From assembly GCA_018061065.1 (NCBI GenBank), contig JAGOUV010000001.1, forward strand, positions 114,217 through 178,216: DNA of 64,000 nucleotides. The letters run 5' to 3'. The notes beneath the pieces are model-generated. The model saw nothing but the letters and a program-made list of their open reading frames with translations. It was not told the DNA's origin and made no database searches. The position numbers and the translations under genes were made by a program. Shown here piece after piece: positions 8,751 to 17,277 of this stretch. This DNA comes from Candidatus Altimarinota bacterium. GTDB taxonomy: Bacteria; Patescibacteriota; Gracilibacteria; UBA1369; UM-FILTER-53-11. Numbering within the stretch: position 1 is the first letter of the stretch; the number at the start of each line of letters is the position of its first letter.

Positions 8751-10334
8751 ATGGGTCGCCTCTCAATTAAAACAAAATTAAGCATCGGAATCATCGTACT
8801 TTTGTTCGTACTTTTTACGGTGACGGCGGTGCTGCTCGTTTTTGAGAAACGCAATGAGTTAGCGCGCGATATTTATACGAATGCGCGTAGTTATAGTGAG
8901 CTTACTTCGACAAAGATTATTGATCTCTATAAAAACTTACTCGCAGAGAAAAGTTTTTTTGTTTTTAATCGTGAGATACGGGATGTATTTAAGAAAAACA
9001 GTGACATCACGGCGATCGATGTTTATTCCTACGGTGGCGAAATTTTGTATGATTCCGAACAAGAAAAAGAACGTGTGTATGAAGGCGAACCACGGTTTCT
9101 GGACGATGAGCAGTTAGCTGCACGTATTAAAGCACAGTTGCCGAGCTATCTATTGAGTTCTGGCCGTGTTGTTTATTTGAAAAAAACCAGTGATAGCGAG
9201 TATCTCTATGTTGATCGTGATGAGGGACGTGTAGAGCCGATTGCAGATACTGATCGCATCGTGGATATCGTTATGCCGCTCGCCGGAACCAATGCAGTTC
9301 GCTACGGCGTCTCGTATGAAAACTTGCAATCTCGTGTTATTCACATGACGCAGCGAATCGTGCTTTTGCTTGTTTTTGGTGTGTTGGTAGGACTGGGATT
9401 TGCGGTGTATTTTAGCAGACGAATTACAAAGCCGATTGAAAAACTTACCGCAGGCGCATTGGTCTTGGGCAAAGGAGATTTTAGTGCTCGTGTAGAGGTA
9501 ATTTCACAAGATGAAGTGGGTGTTTTGTCTGAGACGTTTAATAAAATGGCGGGAGATCTGCAGATTTCTACCAAGGCGATGATTGAGCGTGAGAGATTGG
9601 GGAAGGAGCTCGAGTTGGCGATGAAAATTCAAAAGCAAATTTTACCTAAAAAACTTCCCGATATTCCTGATTTGGAGATTGCTACATTCTTATTGCCTGC
9701 CGCTGAAATTGGAGGTGATTGTTATGATTTTATCCAGGTTGAAAGCAAAGATAATACGGGTGCACATTTCTTCTATATCGGTGATGTGACGGGGCATGGT
9801 GTGCCCTCGGGTTTGGTCGTATCAATTGCAAATGCGCTCATTTATAGTTACGTAGATCGCGCTGATACGAAGGAGATTCTTACGAATACCAACCGCGTGC
9901 TCAAGATGAAGACGAGTCAAAATATGTTTATGACGCTCTTGATGTTGAAGTATGAGAATGAAAAATTATCATATGTGAGTGCGGGACATCCCGAGATGCT
10001 GCATTACTATGCCAAGGACGAGACGGTAATTACGGAAAAAGGTGGTGGAATTGCATTGGGAATGGTGCCTGATCTTGGAAAGTTAATTAATGAAGTAGAG
10101 ATTCCATTTAGCTCTGGCGACTGTGTGGTGCTCTATAGTGATGGTATTCCCGAAGCAGTCTCAGAAAAGGGTGAGATGTATGGTATTCCTCGCTTCAAGC
10201 GCGCGCTGCAAGATGTGGCGGAAATTGCGAATGTGGAAGCTATCAAAAATGCGTTAGTTGCTGACGTGAAGCTCTTCATGGGCAAGGCGGAACAGATGGA
10301 TGATATAACACTGGTGGTGATACGTAAGAAATAG
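8751..10334 (+). CDS. Membrane sensor phosphatase: extracytoplasmic domain, HAMP, SpoIIE/RsbU-type PP2C
   Basis: A 527-residue predicted sensor. TM1 spans about 7-29, an extracytoplasmic sensor region runs to about 200, and TM2 spans 203-223 and is followed by a HAMP domain (SRRITKPIEKLTAG). After a short coiled linker (ELELAMKIQKQILPKKLP) comes a SpoIIE-type PP2C domain with the metal-binding motifs GGDCYDF, GDVTGHG, SAGHPE and YSDGIPEA and a terminal DDITLVV. Such phosphatases usually dephosphorylate anti-anti-sigma factors in partner-switching pathways. No STAS or RsbW-like partner is encoded here, so the target is unknown. Transcription appears leaderless. Confidence 0.93.
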   Translation: MGRLSIKTKLSIGIIVLLFVLFTVTAVLLVFEKRNELARDIYTNARSYSELTSTKIIDLYKNLLAEKSFFVFNREIRDVFKKNSDITAIDVYSYGGEILYDSEQEKERVYEGEPRFLDDEQLAARIKAQLPSYLLSSGRVVYLKKTSDSEYLYVDRDEGRVEPIADTDRIVDIVMPLAGTNAVRYGVSYENLQSRVIHMTQRIVLLLVFGVLVGLGFAVYFSRRITKPIEKLTAGALVLGKGDFSARVEVISQDEVGVLSETFNKMAGDLQISTKAMIERERLGKELELAMKIQKQILPKKLPDIPDLEIATFLLPAAEIGGDCYDFIQVESKDNTGAHFFYIGDVTGHGVPSGLVVSIANALIYSYVDRADTKEILTNTNRVLKMKTSQNMFMTLLMLKYENEKLSYVSAGHPEMLHYYAKDETVITEKGGGIALGMVPDLGKLINEVEIPFSSGDCVVLYSDGIPEAVSEKGEMYGIPRFKRALQDVAEIANVEAIKNALVADVKLFMGKAEQMDDITLVVIRKK

Positions 10335-10374
10335 GGAAACTTAGAAGCGTAATTTAGTAGTGTCTTGGCGATGC

Positions 10375-10490
10375 TTTTATTTTTTGACTTTGCTCGACGG
10401 CGTGCATGCTGCAGGATCATGTATCCTGCAGCCTCACGAGGCCGTACATGTTAGGCCGAGCGAGTCGCACGCCTAGGTCAAAAAATAAAA
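10375..10490. repeat. 116-bp palindromic multi-hairpin intergenic element
   Basis: This fills the gap between two convergent genes. Perfect 14-bp outer arms, TTTTATTTTTTGAC (10375-10388) and its complement (10477-10490), enclose inner arms GGCGTGC (10399-10405) and GCACGCC (10467-10473). Inside them lie a 10-bp hairpin GCTGCAGGAT/ATCCTGCAGC (10408-10417/10423-10432), a small CCT/AGG hairpin at 10432-10441, and a GGCC/GGCC pairing (10440-10443/10454-10457). The fold resembles a multi-arm junction. It could be a bidirectional transcription end, a structured RNA or a small mobile palindrome. I saw no second copy in the window. Confidence 0.6.
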
Positions 10491-10502
10491 TATTGCTAAG
10501 AC

Positions 10503-11771
10503 TTACTCTTTCCGTTCATCAAGTTTCACAGAAACCTCGAACGTCTTCCCATCGCGCCAGACCTTGAGCTTAATTGTGTCTCCGGGCTGATGTTTTTGGA
10601 CCATCGACTGCAATGTATTGTTGCTCGTGATTTTCTCGCCGTCGAGCTCCAGAATAATGTCGTCAAGCTTTAGGCCTGCTTTTTCCGCAGGGCTTCCCGG
10701 CACTACGCCAAACTCTTTCTTCGTCCGATCTCCTACAACTAATGCACCATAATCAACATCTTTTATATTCAAATCTTTCGCATTTTCTTTGGTGATAACA
10801 GTATGATTTACACCCAACACCGGTCGCACGATATATCCAAACTTTGCCACGCTTTCTAGTGCCGGTTTAATTTGAGTCATCGGAATAGCAAATCCCACCC
10901 CATTCGCACTTGTATCCACGGCAGTATTAATTCCAATCACCTCACCGCCTTCATTGATAAGCGGTCCACCTGAATTGCCAAAATTGATCGCTGCATCGGT
11001 TTGGATTAAGCCTGTCAGCGTCTCTCTCTGCCCGCCGCCATTATCAGAAGCCTGAATATCACGGCCGATTGCACTTATAATTCCCGCTGTCACGCTATTG
11101 TTGTATTCGCCGCGGGCATTACCTATGGCTAAAACGCGCTGTCCCACTTTTAATAAGCCGGAATCACCCAGTTCTGCGGGGGTCATTCCACTTGGCTTAG
11201 GGCCAAATTCTTTTTTTTCGCCTGTTTTACGATTACTGGTGTCTTCATCTGTATTTTGTTCGTGTAACTGAATTACCGCCACATCATTTACCGGATCGCG
11301 ACTAATGATTTCAACGTCATATTTTTTGCCGTCTTTGGTCAACGCCGTGTAGTCTGCACCATCGACAGAAACGACATGTTTATTTGTCAGTGCTAATCCG
11401 GTCTCATCTACGATAAATCCTGTTCCACCTGCCACTTCTTGACGTTTTGTCTGTGGTTGGTCGGGCTTTTGCTCATTTGGCTGAACATTGGGAAGCATGA
11501 ACTGTCTAAAAAACGGATCATTCATAAAGGGATTGAGCGGCTGTTGCTGAAAAATCTGCAGATCTTTAGTCGCTACAATACTAATAACTGAAGGCACCAC
11601 TTTTTCGATCGCGTTAATACTGTCAGATGATTCTACGAAGTTTCGTTCTTCGATAACTTTTGTAGTTTCTACCCGCGTAAAAATCGCACCCCCAATGCCA
11701 CCACTTAAAAAAGAAATAGCGGCGATTGTTGCAATAAGTCTCACGGGCAACTGCATTTTTTCATTCGTCAT
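10503..11771 (-). CDS. HtrA/DegP-family serine protease with PDZ domain
   Basis: A 422-residue S1C protease. An N-terminal membrane anchor or signal occupies about residues 10-30. The trypsin-like domain carries the triad His132 (TNKHVV), Asp163 (DPVNDVAVIQL) and Ser267 (NFGNSGGPL), and one PDZ domain covers about 320-415. It should act outside the membrane in protein quality control. A TATACT box on this strand (11777-11772) ends directly at ATG 11771. If that box is used, Met1 is not transcribed and Met6 (codon at 11756-11754) would be the true start, still leaving an intact signal anchor. The gene is divergent from the formyl-THF cyclo-ligase with only 14 bp between start codons. Confidence 0.93.
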   Translation of the reverse strand: MTNEKMQLPVRLIATIAAISFLSGGIGGAIFTRVETTKVIEERNFVESSDSINAIEKVVPSVISIVATKDLQIFQQQPLNPFMNDPFFRQFMLPNVQPNEQKPDQPQTKRQEVAGGTGFIVDETGLALTNKHVVSVDGADYTALTKDGKKYDVEIISRDPVNDVAVIQLHEQNTDEDTSNRKTGEKKEFGPKPSGMTPAELGDSGLLKVGQRVLAIGNARGEYNNSVTAGIISAIGRDIQASDNGGGQRETLTGLIQTDAAINFGNSGGPLINEGGEVIGINTAVDTSANGVGFAIPMTQIKPALESVAKFGYIVRPVLGVNHTVITKENAKDLNIKDVDYGALVVGDRTKKEFGVVPGSPAEKAGLKLDDIILELDGEKITSNNTLQSMVQKHQPGDTIKLKVWRDGKTFEVSVKLDERKE

Positions 11772-11773
11772 AG

Positions 11774-11785
11774 TATAGTGAGGTT
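11774..11785 (+). promoter_or_regulatory. Leaderless -10 box of the formyl-THF cyclo-ligase gene, overlapping a divergent -10
   Basis: TATAGT (11774-11779) plus 6 bases leads to ATG 11786. The opposite strand reads TATACT at 11777-11772, next to the start of the DegP-like gene. The intergenic gap is 14 bp, too short for a conventional leader on either side. Confidence 0.6.
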
Positions 11786-12376
11786 ATGGATAAAATAGGC
11801 AAAGATATTATACGAAGCCAACTCAAAAATAGCCGCAAAAATCTTTCTATTAACGAGAAAAAAACACTTGACAGCTTAATCTTCCAACGGCTCATCACCT
11901 TTGCTCCTTTTGCTCAGGCAGACAGCATTTTTTCCTATATGCCACATGACAATGAAGTTGATACGCGCGCAGTAATTGAAGCTCACCTGCTTAAGAAAAC
12001 ATTTATCCTCCCCTCGGTTCGCGGCGAAGAGTTGCATCTCTATAAACTAAACTCACTGGATGAGTTGAAAAAAGGGGAATTTGGCATTCATGAACCTGCC
12101 GAACAGGGGAATCAGCATGATCATCATTTGTTGGAGGTCGCCCTTGTTCCTGGTATCGCCTTTGATGAGAGTGGTCACCGTATCGGCTATGGTGGTGGTT
12201 TTTTTGATCGTTTTTTAAAGAAAATGGAGAACATCAACTGCACCACAATTGGCTTGGCCTATGAATTTCAAATTATTGATAAAGTACCTATCGAGCCGTA
12301 TGATGTGCCCGTTCACTATATTATAACTGAACAACGCACCATCATATGTCCACCTTACAAACGCAGGATTCAGTAG
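11786..12376 (+). CDS. 5-formyltetrahydrofolate cyclo-ligase
   Basis: A 196-residue member of the 5-FCL (YgfA/MTHFS) family, which converts 5-formyl-THF to 5,10-methenyl-THF with ATP. Diagnostic features are the N-terminal basic helix with RSQLKNSRKNLS, the FSYMPHDNEVDTR block, and the C-terminal ATP/substrate loop LVPGIAFDESGHRIGYGGGFFDRFL. The C-terminal 31 bases overlap the start of glyA. That pairing makes sense, because 5-formyl-THF is a side product of serine hydroxymethyltransferase and inhibits it. Transcription is predicted to be leaderless. Confidence 0.93.
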   Translation: MDKIGKDIIRSQLKNSRKNLSINEKKTLDSLIFQRLITFAPFAQADSIFSYMPHDNEVDTRAVIEAHLLKKTFILPSVRGEELHLYKLNSLDELKKGEFGIHEPAEQGNQHDHHLLEVALVPGIAFDESGHRIGYGGGFFDRFLKKMENINCTTIGLAYEFQIIDKVPIEPYDVPVHYIITEQRTIICPPYKRRIQ

Positions 12377-13593
12377 CGTATGAGATTCTTCTCCGTGAGC
12401 AGAAACGTCAGGCAGAGGGGATTGAGTTAATTCCTTCAGAGAACTATGTGAGCAAGGCAGTTCTCGAGGCAAACGGCTCAATTTTCACAAATAAATATTC
12501 AGAGGGTTATCCGGGAAAACGCTATTACGGCGGACAGGAATTTGTTGATCAGATAGAGAATCTTGCCATTGATCGTGCAAAAAAGTTGTTCAAGGCGGAA
12601 TATGTAAATGTGCAGCCTTACTCTGGTAGTCCGGCAAACGCAGAAATTTACATGGCACTTTTGCAATATAAGGATACGGTCATGGGGTTGAAGCTCGATC
12701 ACGGCGGACATATTACCCATGGATTGCCCATTAGTTTTTCGGGCAAGTTTTATAATTTCGTTTCGTATCATGTAAATCCTGAGTCGCAGGTTTTGGATTT
12801 CGATGAGATTCGTAAAGTTGCGCTTGAGTCCAAGCCAAAGATGATTGTGGCAGGATACAGTGCTTATCCTCGTAAAATTGATTGGGCTGCATTTAGAAAA
12901 ATTGCCGATGAAGTCGGGGCAATGTGTTTTGCTGATATTTCTCATACGGCCGGGTTGATTGCCGGTCAGCAGATGGAAAATCCTTTCGACTATGGATTTG
13001 ATGTGGTTATGACAACGACGCACAAGACATTGCGCGGACCACGCGGCGCTATGATTATGGCAAAACAAGCATATGCAAAAGCCATTGATAAGGCTGTTTT
13101 TCCTGGTTTGCAGGGCGGTCCACACGAACACACCATTATGGCAAAGGCAGTTGCCTTTGGTGAGGCACTTCAGCCAGAGTTTAAGGACTATGCAGCACAA
13201 ATTATCAGTAACTCTAAGACACTTGCCGGTGAACTTATGAAACGTGGATGGAAGTTGACTACAGGCGGCACTGATAATCATTTGGCTGTTGCAGATCTAA
13301 GTGAGATGGGAGTAGCGGGCACGCAAGCACAGTTGGCGATGGATGAGGCAGGAATTACATTAAATAAGAATACAGTTCCTTATGATAAACGCGGCCCTAT
13401 GGATCCAAGTGGCATTCGTTTTGGAACTCCTGCAATTACTACTCGTGGGATGAAAGAAAAGGAGATGCTCATGATTGCTGAATATATGGACACAGTTATC
13501 CGCAATATCGATAAACCAGAGGTATTGAAGGATGTTAAGGAGAAAGTCCGTCAGCTCTGCGCAGGCTTTCCTGTACCGGGTATTACTCAATAG
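12346..13593 (+). CDS. glyA: Serine hydroxymethyltransferase
   Basis: GlyA (415 aa), a PLP enzyme that converts serine plus THF to glycine plus methylene-THF. The PLP lysine is Lys227 in TTTHKTLRGPRG. Other family blocks are LIPSENYVS, NKYSEGYPGKRYYGG, NVQPYSGSPAN, ADISHTAGLIAG, GGPHEHTIMAKAVA and RFGTPAITTRGM. The reading frame overlaps the upstream cyclo-ligase by 31 bases, and the first Met gives the standard N-terminus. It supplies glycine for PurD and C1 units for FolD. A large antisense frame on the opposite strand is a codon-bias shadow. Confidence 0.97.
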   Translation: MSTLQTQDSVAYEILLREQKRQAEGIELIPSENYVSKAVLEANGSIFTNKYSEGYPGKRYYGGQEFVDQIENLAIDRAKKLFKAEYVNVQPYSGSPANAEIYMALLQYKDTVMGLKLDHGGHITHGLPISFSGKFYNFVSYHVNPESQVLDFDEIRKVALESKPKMIVAGYSAYPRKIDWAAFRKIADEVGAMCFADISHTAGLIAGQQMENPFDYGFDVVMTTTHKTLRGPRGAMIMAKQAYAKAIDKAVFPGLQGGPHEHTIMAKAVAFGEALQPEFKDYAAQIISNSKTLAGELMKRGWKLTTGGTDNHLAVADLSEMGVAGTQAQLAMDEAGITLNKNTVPYDKRGPMDPSGIRFGTPAITTRGMKEKEMLMIAEYMDTVIRNIDKPEVLKDVKEKVRQLCAGFPVPGITQ

Positions 13594-13602
13594 GTCAGTA
13601 GG

Positions 13603-13631
13603 TTGCAGTCGGCAAAGCTTTACCCTATACT
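13603..13631 (+). promoter_or_regulatory. Promoter of tRNA-Leu(GAG)
   Basis: TTGCAG (13603-13608), a 17-base spacer and TATACT (13626-13631) predict a start near 13638, about 11 bases before the mature tRNA. Confidence 0.6.
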
Positions 13632-13648
13632 TTGCGGGCAATTGGTGT

Positions 13649-13733
13649 GGGCAGGTGGCGGAATTGGTATACGCGCACGCTTGAGGTGCGTGTGCCGAAA
13701 GGCGTAAGGGTTCAAGTCCCTTCCTGCCCACCA
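13649..13733 (+). tRNA. tRNA-Leu (anticodon GAG)
   Basis: A class II tRNA. The acceptor stem GGGCAGG pairs with CCTGCCC, followed by discriminator A and an encoded CCA (13731-13733). The anticodon stem CACGC/GCGTG encloses loop TTGAGGT with anticodon GAG at 13683-13685. The long variable arm (GCCGAAAGGC) is typical of leucine, and the T arm is AAGGG-TTCAAGT-CCCTT. Confidence 0.93.
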
Positions 13734-13737
13734 AATT

Positions 13738-13791
13738 GGGGTAAACCTACGGTTTCCCCCTGTAATGCCACCTTCGGATGGCATCCCCCTT
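13738..13791 (+). terminator. Two hairpins after tRNA-Leu(GAG), possible 3' processing or termination signals
   Basis: Hairpin one pairs GGGG and AAACC with GGTTT and CCCC (about 13737-13759). Hairpin two pairs ATGCCA with TGGCAT (about 13765-13784). Pyrimidine-rich sequence follows, but there is no clean T-run, so the terminator call is tentative. The rest of the gap to 13876 shows only a small GTTC/GAAC hairpin and the next promoter. Confidence 0.4.
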
Positions 13792-13876
13792 CCCTTTGTT
13801 TACGCTACGGTCGTTCTAATTACGAACTCCCTTCGTTTTGCAGATCTCACTTTGTATCACCAAAGCATTTTTTCTG

Positions 13877-13888
13877 TATAATTCAGGT
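13877..13888 (+). promoter_or_regulatory. Leaderless -10 box of the lipoprotein pair
   Basis: TATAAT (13877-13882) plus 6 bases leads to ATG 13889. This settles the start; an upstream in-frame extension from 13838 would run through the promoter and break the signal peptide. Confidence 0.65.
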
Positions 13889-14479
13889 ATGAAACATATT
13901 TTCCTTCCCGTTGTTGCACTCATGCTGTTAACCGCATGTACGTCAACGACACAACCAACTGTTCCCGATGAGTCAGCCACTACACCTGTTGACGCTATTT
14001 CTTGGCAAACTGGTGTGAATACTACTGACAGTGTCGCATTTCCGCTTCGCATCTCGCATCCCTCAAACTATACGTTTGATTGCTGTGGAGACAACAGTAA
14101 AGGTTTTGGTGGCAGAATAGAAAATAAGGCTGGCGCCGAAAAGGGAGAGATCTCGTTTTTTAACACTTACCTAAAGGTGTGTTCCAAAAAAGATAATGAT
14201 TGTGGTGTAGATGATGAGCTCACTACCGTTACGGCCGATGAGTTCTTTGCCTCAATGAAAGAAAAAACACTTGCTGCGGTAAACAAAGATGAAACGATTC
14301 TGCAAACTGTTCCTCAGCTCGCTCATTTCAAAGACGCATTTGGTGCTCGCTCAGCCACCGGTGAGGAATATTATTATATAAACACTGGTACTGAATTTGT
14401 TGGAATTTTCGTGAATAAACCTGATACAATTGGTAGAGCCGTCGTTGATCAATTTTTAACATCCCTTAACCGTTTTTAA
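13889..14479 (+). CDS. Putative lipoprotein, paralogue 1
   Basis: A 196-residue protein with a clear lipoprotein signal: MKHIFLPVVALMLLTAC, lipobox LTAC with Cys17. A Thr-rich linker follows, then a globular domain with four Cys (DCCGD, VCSKKDNDCGVDD) and the phrase YYINTGTEF. It shares layout with the next gene: lipobox, a Cys-x(n)-CG(V/I)D(D/E) block in mid-protein, and an INTGT motif near the C-terminus. They are therefore probable tandem paralogues. No known domain is recognised and the function is unknown. It lies one base before the next gene's start. Confidence 0.8.
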   Translation: MKHIFLPVVALMLLTACTSTTQPTVPDESATTPVDAISWQTGVNTTDSVAFPLRISHPSNYTFDCCGDNSKGFGGRIENKAGAEKGEISFFNTYLKVCSKKDNDCGVDDELTTVTADEFFASMKEKTLAAVNKDETILQTVPQLAHFKDAFGARSATGEEYYYINTGTEFVGIFVNKPDTIGRAVVDQFLTSLNRF

Positions 14480-14480
14480 T

Positions 14481-15083
14481 ATGAAAAAGCTTTCGTTAGT
14501 TTCTCTCGCCGTTGTTTCGATTCTTGTTCTCAGTGCATGTGGTACGCCTCCACAGGATTATGTAACTCCTCCTCCAGGATCGATTACTGAGTTTGTACCT
14601 GCTCAGTTTCCAACTGACTACAATCATTCATTCAACATTAAGTACCCTTCACAGGATACTTTTGAGACGGGTGGAGATACAGATTCCTACAGCGCATCAT
14701 GGATAAAGGATAAAAATGGCAAGGTAATTGTTACCATTTTAGATAACACATTGATTGGTTGCCCTGCATCAAAGCCAGGATGTGGAATTGATGAGGCAGT
14801 CGTTATGACTCCAGCTCAGATCTACGAACAGGGTAGAAAAAACTATGATAATGATAAAGGTTTTGTTGCAACTGAACCGGTGACGGCACTTGCAAAGGAA
14901 CTCGTCAACGTAAATGTTTATACTGGCGTAAGTGAAGACACAAAAGAAGAGGTGCTCATTTATTTAATCAATACGGGAACAGGAGTAGTACAAGTTACAT
15001 TTGCTGAGCCCAAAAAGCTCGGTGAGGCATTCATCGCTGATATCGTACGCAGCATTACTCCTAACGCGAAATCAACTAAATAA
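14481..15083 (+). CDS. Putative lipoprotein, paralogue 2
   Basis: A 200-residue protein with signal MKKLSLVSLAVVSILVLSAC (Cys20), then a globular domain with GCPASKPGCGIDEAV and YLINTGTGVVQV, matching the Cys block and INTGT motif of the preceding gene. It begins two bases after that gene's stop, so the two are cotranscribed. The last 12 bases overlap the 3' end of nfo on the other strand. Function unknown; a surface role is inferred only from the signal peptide. Confidence 0.8.
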   Translation: MKKLSLVSLAVVSILVLSACGTPPQDYVTPPPGSITEFVPAQFPTDYNHSFNIKYPSQDTFETGGDTDSYSASWIKDKNGKVIVTILDNTLIGCPASKPGCGIDEAVVMTPAQIYEQGRKNYDNDKGFVATEPVTALAKELVNVNVYTGVSEDTKEEVLIYLINTGTGVVQVTFAEPKKLGEAFIADIVRSITPNAKSTK

Positions 15084-15944
15084 TCCACGAAGTATTTCCA
15101 TATTTCGCTCATCAGGGCCTTCGTCACTAAAGCCGGGAACTTCCAAGATCCAGGACACGTGATGAAGGCTCTTTTTTGTTCCTTCTTTTGCTAAATGTTT
15201 AAAGCCATCGAGTCCAATAAATCCCTCTCCTAAATTCTCATGACGATCATGTTGTGTGTTCGTTTTTGTCTTAGAATCATTCACGTGAAATAACGATATA
15301 TTGCTTAAGCCAAGCACTTTCTCCCACTTACTGAGTAAATTTTGTATTCGTTCAGGCGTATATTCTTCAATAACTCCTGAAGCAAACGCATGTTGCGTAT
15401 CGAGACATACTTTTATACGGTCTGAATTCACTCCTTGTTTAATAAAGGCGAGTTCATCCACATCGCTGCACAGTTTCCCCCCACCTCCACTAGAATTCTC
15501 CATTATGAGCTCTACCGTTCCCGGCACATTTTCTAAAATAATTTTCATTCCCTCGATTGTTTTCTGCAATCCTTCTTGTCGATTATTTCCCCCCACCGAT
15601 CCCATATGAAAGATCAATCCTTGGGCATCTACCATGTGTGCTATTTTTAAATGCGAACTCAGTGATTCAATCGATTTTTGACGCAGCTCATGATTGCTGC
15701 TGGCAAGATTAGCTAAATACGCTCCATGCAAAAAAACTTTTTGTACGTTGCTCGTCGCGCGTGTTTTTTTGTATATCTCAATATCCTCTGCTTTTGGGAG
15801 GGGAGCGTACCACTGCCGCGGTGATGCACCAAAAAATTGAATGGTCGTGGCACCCAATCGCGTTGCATTTTCAATAGTCCGATATAATCCACCGGCCCCT
15901 GAAACGTGCGCTCCTAGTAATGGTTTTGTACCTTCATTAGTCAT
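15072..15944 (-). CDS. nfo: Endonuclease IV (AP endonuclease)
   Basis: A 290-residue member of the Nfo family, a TIM-barrel with a three-metal site that incises 5' to abasic sites in base-excision repair. Visible family blocks are LLGAHVSGAGGLYRTIENA, the FLHGAYLANLAS segment, IMENSSGGGG with a metal-ligand Glu, CLDTQHAFASG with Asp and His ligands, and FHVNDSK. The start ATG 15944 (MTNEGTK) was chosen over the longer frame because it gives the normal N-terminus and an 8-base ATGACTAA overlap with the upstream dehydrogenase stop. Confidence 0.92.
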   Translation of the reverse strand: MTNEGTKPLLGAHVSGAGGLYRTIENATRLGATTIQFFGASPRQWYAPLPKAEDIEIYKKTRATSNVQKVFLHGAYLANLASSNHELRQKSIESLSSHLKIAHMVDAQGLIFHMGSVGGNNRQEGLQKTIEGMKIILENVPGTVELIMENSSGGGGKLCSDVDELAFIKQGVNSDRIKVCLDTQHAFASGVIEEYTPERIQNLLSKWEKVLGLSNISLFHVNDSKTKTNTQHDRHENLGEGFIGLDGFKHLAKEGTKKSLHHVSWILEVPGFSDEGPDERNMEILRGLFS

Positions 15945-17202
15945 TCCTGCTGAACAGTGTAGTCGCTTTCCACCATTTTTGAAATGCATACCACTTAGGT
16001 AAGACGCTCATGGCGTACTTCAAATCAATTAAGCGACGCAATAACCACATGCTCATGCCGATCAGAATCGTTTTATTATGTTTAAAGAGGGCATATTTAT
16101 GCCCCAATGGAATGACAATTCCCTTTATGTGGAATTTGTAGTGCTTCATGGGTTTTTCCGTAATGAGCGCTGCAATATTTTCTCCAATAAGATGACCTTG
16201 TCCCACTGCGAGCTGAGCGAGCCAAGGCACGGGCTTCGCACTTTTTTCATCTACGATATGCGCATTATCTCCCCCTGCAAAAATTTCAGGATAGTTTGTC
16301 ATTTGCAAAAATTCATTTACCATCACGCCGCCACGCGGACTCAATTGACCTGAAAAACTTTCTTGTATGAGAGGATGAGGCTTAACACCACCCGTCCATA
16401 TGAAAAAATCACAAGGTGAAGTGGATTCAATACCTTGTGAATCTTTGAGATACACTTTTTTCTCGTCTAATTTGGTAATGAATGTTTCTCGTAAACAAAT
16501 AATATTTAGCTTCTTGAAACGCTGTAAAATGGCTTTCGTCATATCAATATCTCCCCCCACAAGTGCAGGTGAACCCTCGATCAGTTTTATAGTTACTCGT
16601 TCACGTCGATACGCATATTTTTCACATAATTTATCCATATAGCCAACCAGTTCACACGCTAGTTCAACTCCCGTTGCTCCACCGCCACCAATAATCAACG
16701 AAATATCTTTTGCTTTTTTTGTACTCCAAAATTGATAGAACAAATGATCTAAATCACAGCTTATCTTAATCGCATCGGTAACTGTCTTCAGTGTGTGTGC
16801 GCGTTCTTCGAGTCCCGAAATATTGAAGTAATTAATAACACTGCCGAGTGTGACAACTAAATAATCAAAATGTAGATCGCCTCCATTTTCCAGTACAACT
16901 TTCTTTTTCTTTTCATGAATGGCAATCACCGTATCTTGGATCAAACGTACATTGCGGCTGTGAACGATTTTTTTTAATGGAATTGCAACACTTTCCTTAA
17001 GCTCGATTTTGCACTCGTCAGTAATATCCTTGTTATAGGCAGTCGCGATTTCATATAAATCAGGACGATAAATATGCTCAAGTCGTTTATTTATAATAAC
17101 AATTTCAGCCGTTTTTTTGTCGAGCAGCTTTTCTAGGGTGATTGCCGTTTGTATACCGGCAAAGCCCGCTCCCAATATCACGACACGCTTTTTATATTTC
17201 AT
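15937..17202 (-). CDS. NAD(P)/FAD-dependent oxidoreductase, type II NADH dehydrogenase-like
   Basis: A 421-residue two-dinucleotide-fold flavoprotein. The FAD-binding motif VVILGAGFAGIQTA is at the N-terminus, the NADH-binding motif LIIGGGGATGVELACEL lies near 165-180, and the FAD ribityl motif FAGGDNAH is near 305. Hydrophobic C-terminal helices (about 375-405) fit membrane association as in NDH-2, which passes electrons from NADH to quinone without pumping protons. Respiratory complexes are often missing in Patescibacteria, so it may serve only NADH recycling. Start ATG 17202 (MKYKKRVVILGAG) was chosen; the longer frame passes through a TACAAT box. Confidence 0.85.
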   Translation of the reverse strand: MKYKKRVVILGAGFAGIQTAITLEKLLDKKTAEIVIINKRLEHIYRPDLYEIATAYNKDITDECKIELKESVAIPLKKIVHSRNVRLIQDTVIAIHEKKKKVVLENGGDLHFDYLVVTLGSVINYFNISGLEERAHTLKTVTDAIKISCDLDHLFYQFWSTKKAKDISLIIGGGGATGVELACELVGYMDKLCEKYAYRRERVTIKLIEGSPALVGGDIDMTKAILQRFKKLNIICLRETFITKLDEKKVYLKDSQGIESTSPCDFFIWTGGVKPHPLIQESFSGQLSPRGGVMVNEFLQMTNYPEIFAGGDNAHIVDEKSAKPVPWLAQLAVGQGHLIGENIAALITEKPMKHYKFHIKGIVIPLGHKYALFKHNKTILIGMSMWLLRRLIDLKYAMSVLPKWYAFQKWWKATTLFSRND

Positions 17203-17225
17203 TATACATATATTGTAAAACAATT

Positions 17226-17254
17226 TTGTAAAAAAGCCTAATTTAAGCTATAAT
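17226..17254 (+). promoter_or_regulatory. Promoter of the HAD-phosphoketolase operon
   Basis: TTGTAA (17226-17231), a 17-base spacer and TATAAT (17249-17254) predict a leader of about 17 bases. The 16 bases 17247-17262 (GCTATAATTAACAGAT) recur exactly at 41752-41767 in another promoter. Confidence 0.6.
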
Positions 17255-17277
17255 TAACAGATAAGAATAAAACAAAT

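Noticed and set aside
12499-13281. A 260-residue open frame antisense to glyA
   Set aside because: It lies wholly inside a strongly conserved gene, has a low-complexity composition with many Cys, His and Asn, and has no start signal; it is a shadow of codon bias.
13632-13892. An 86-residue frame across tRNA-Leu(GAG)
   Set aside because: It reads through the tRNA and its hairpins and ends in the next promoter; no coding signal.
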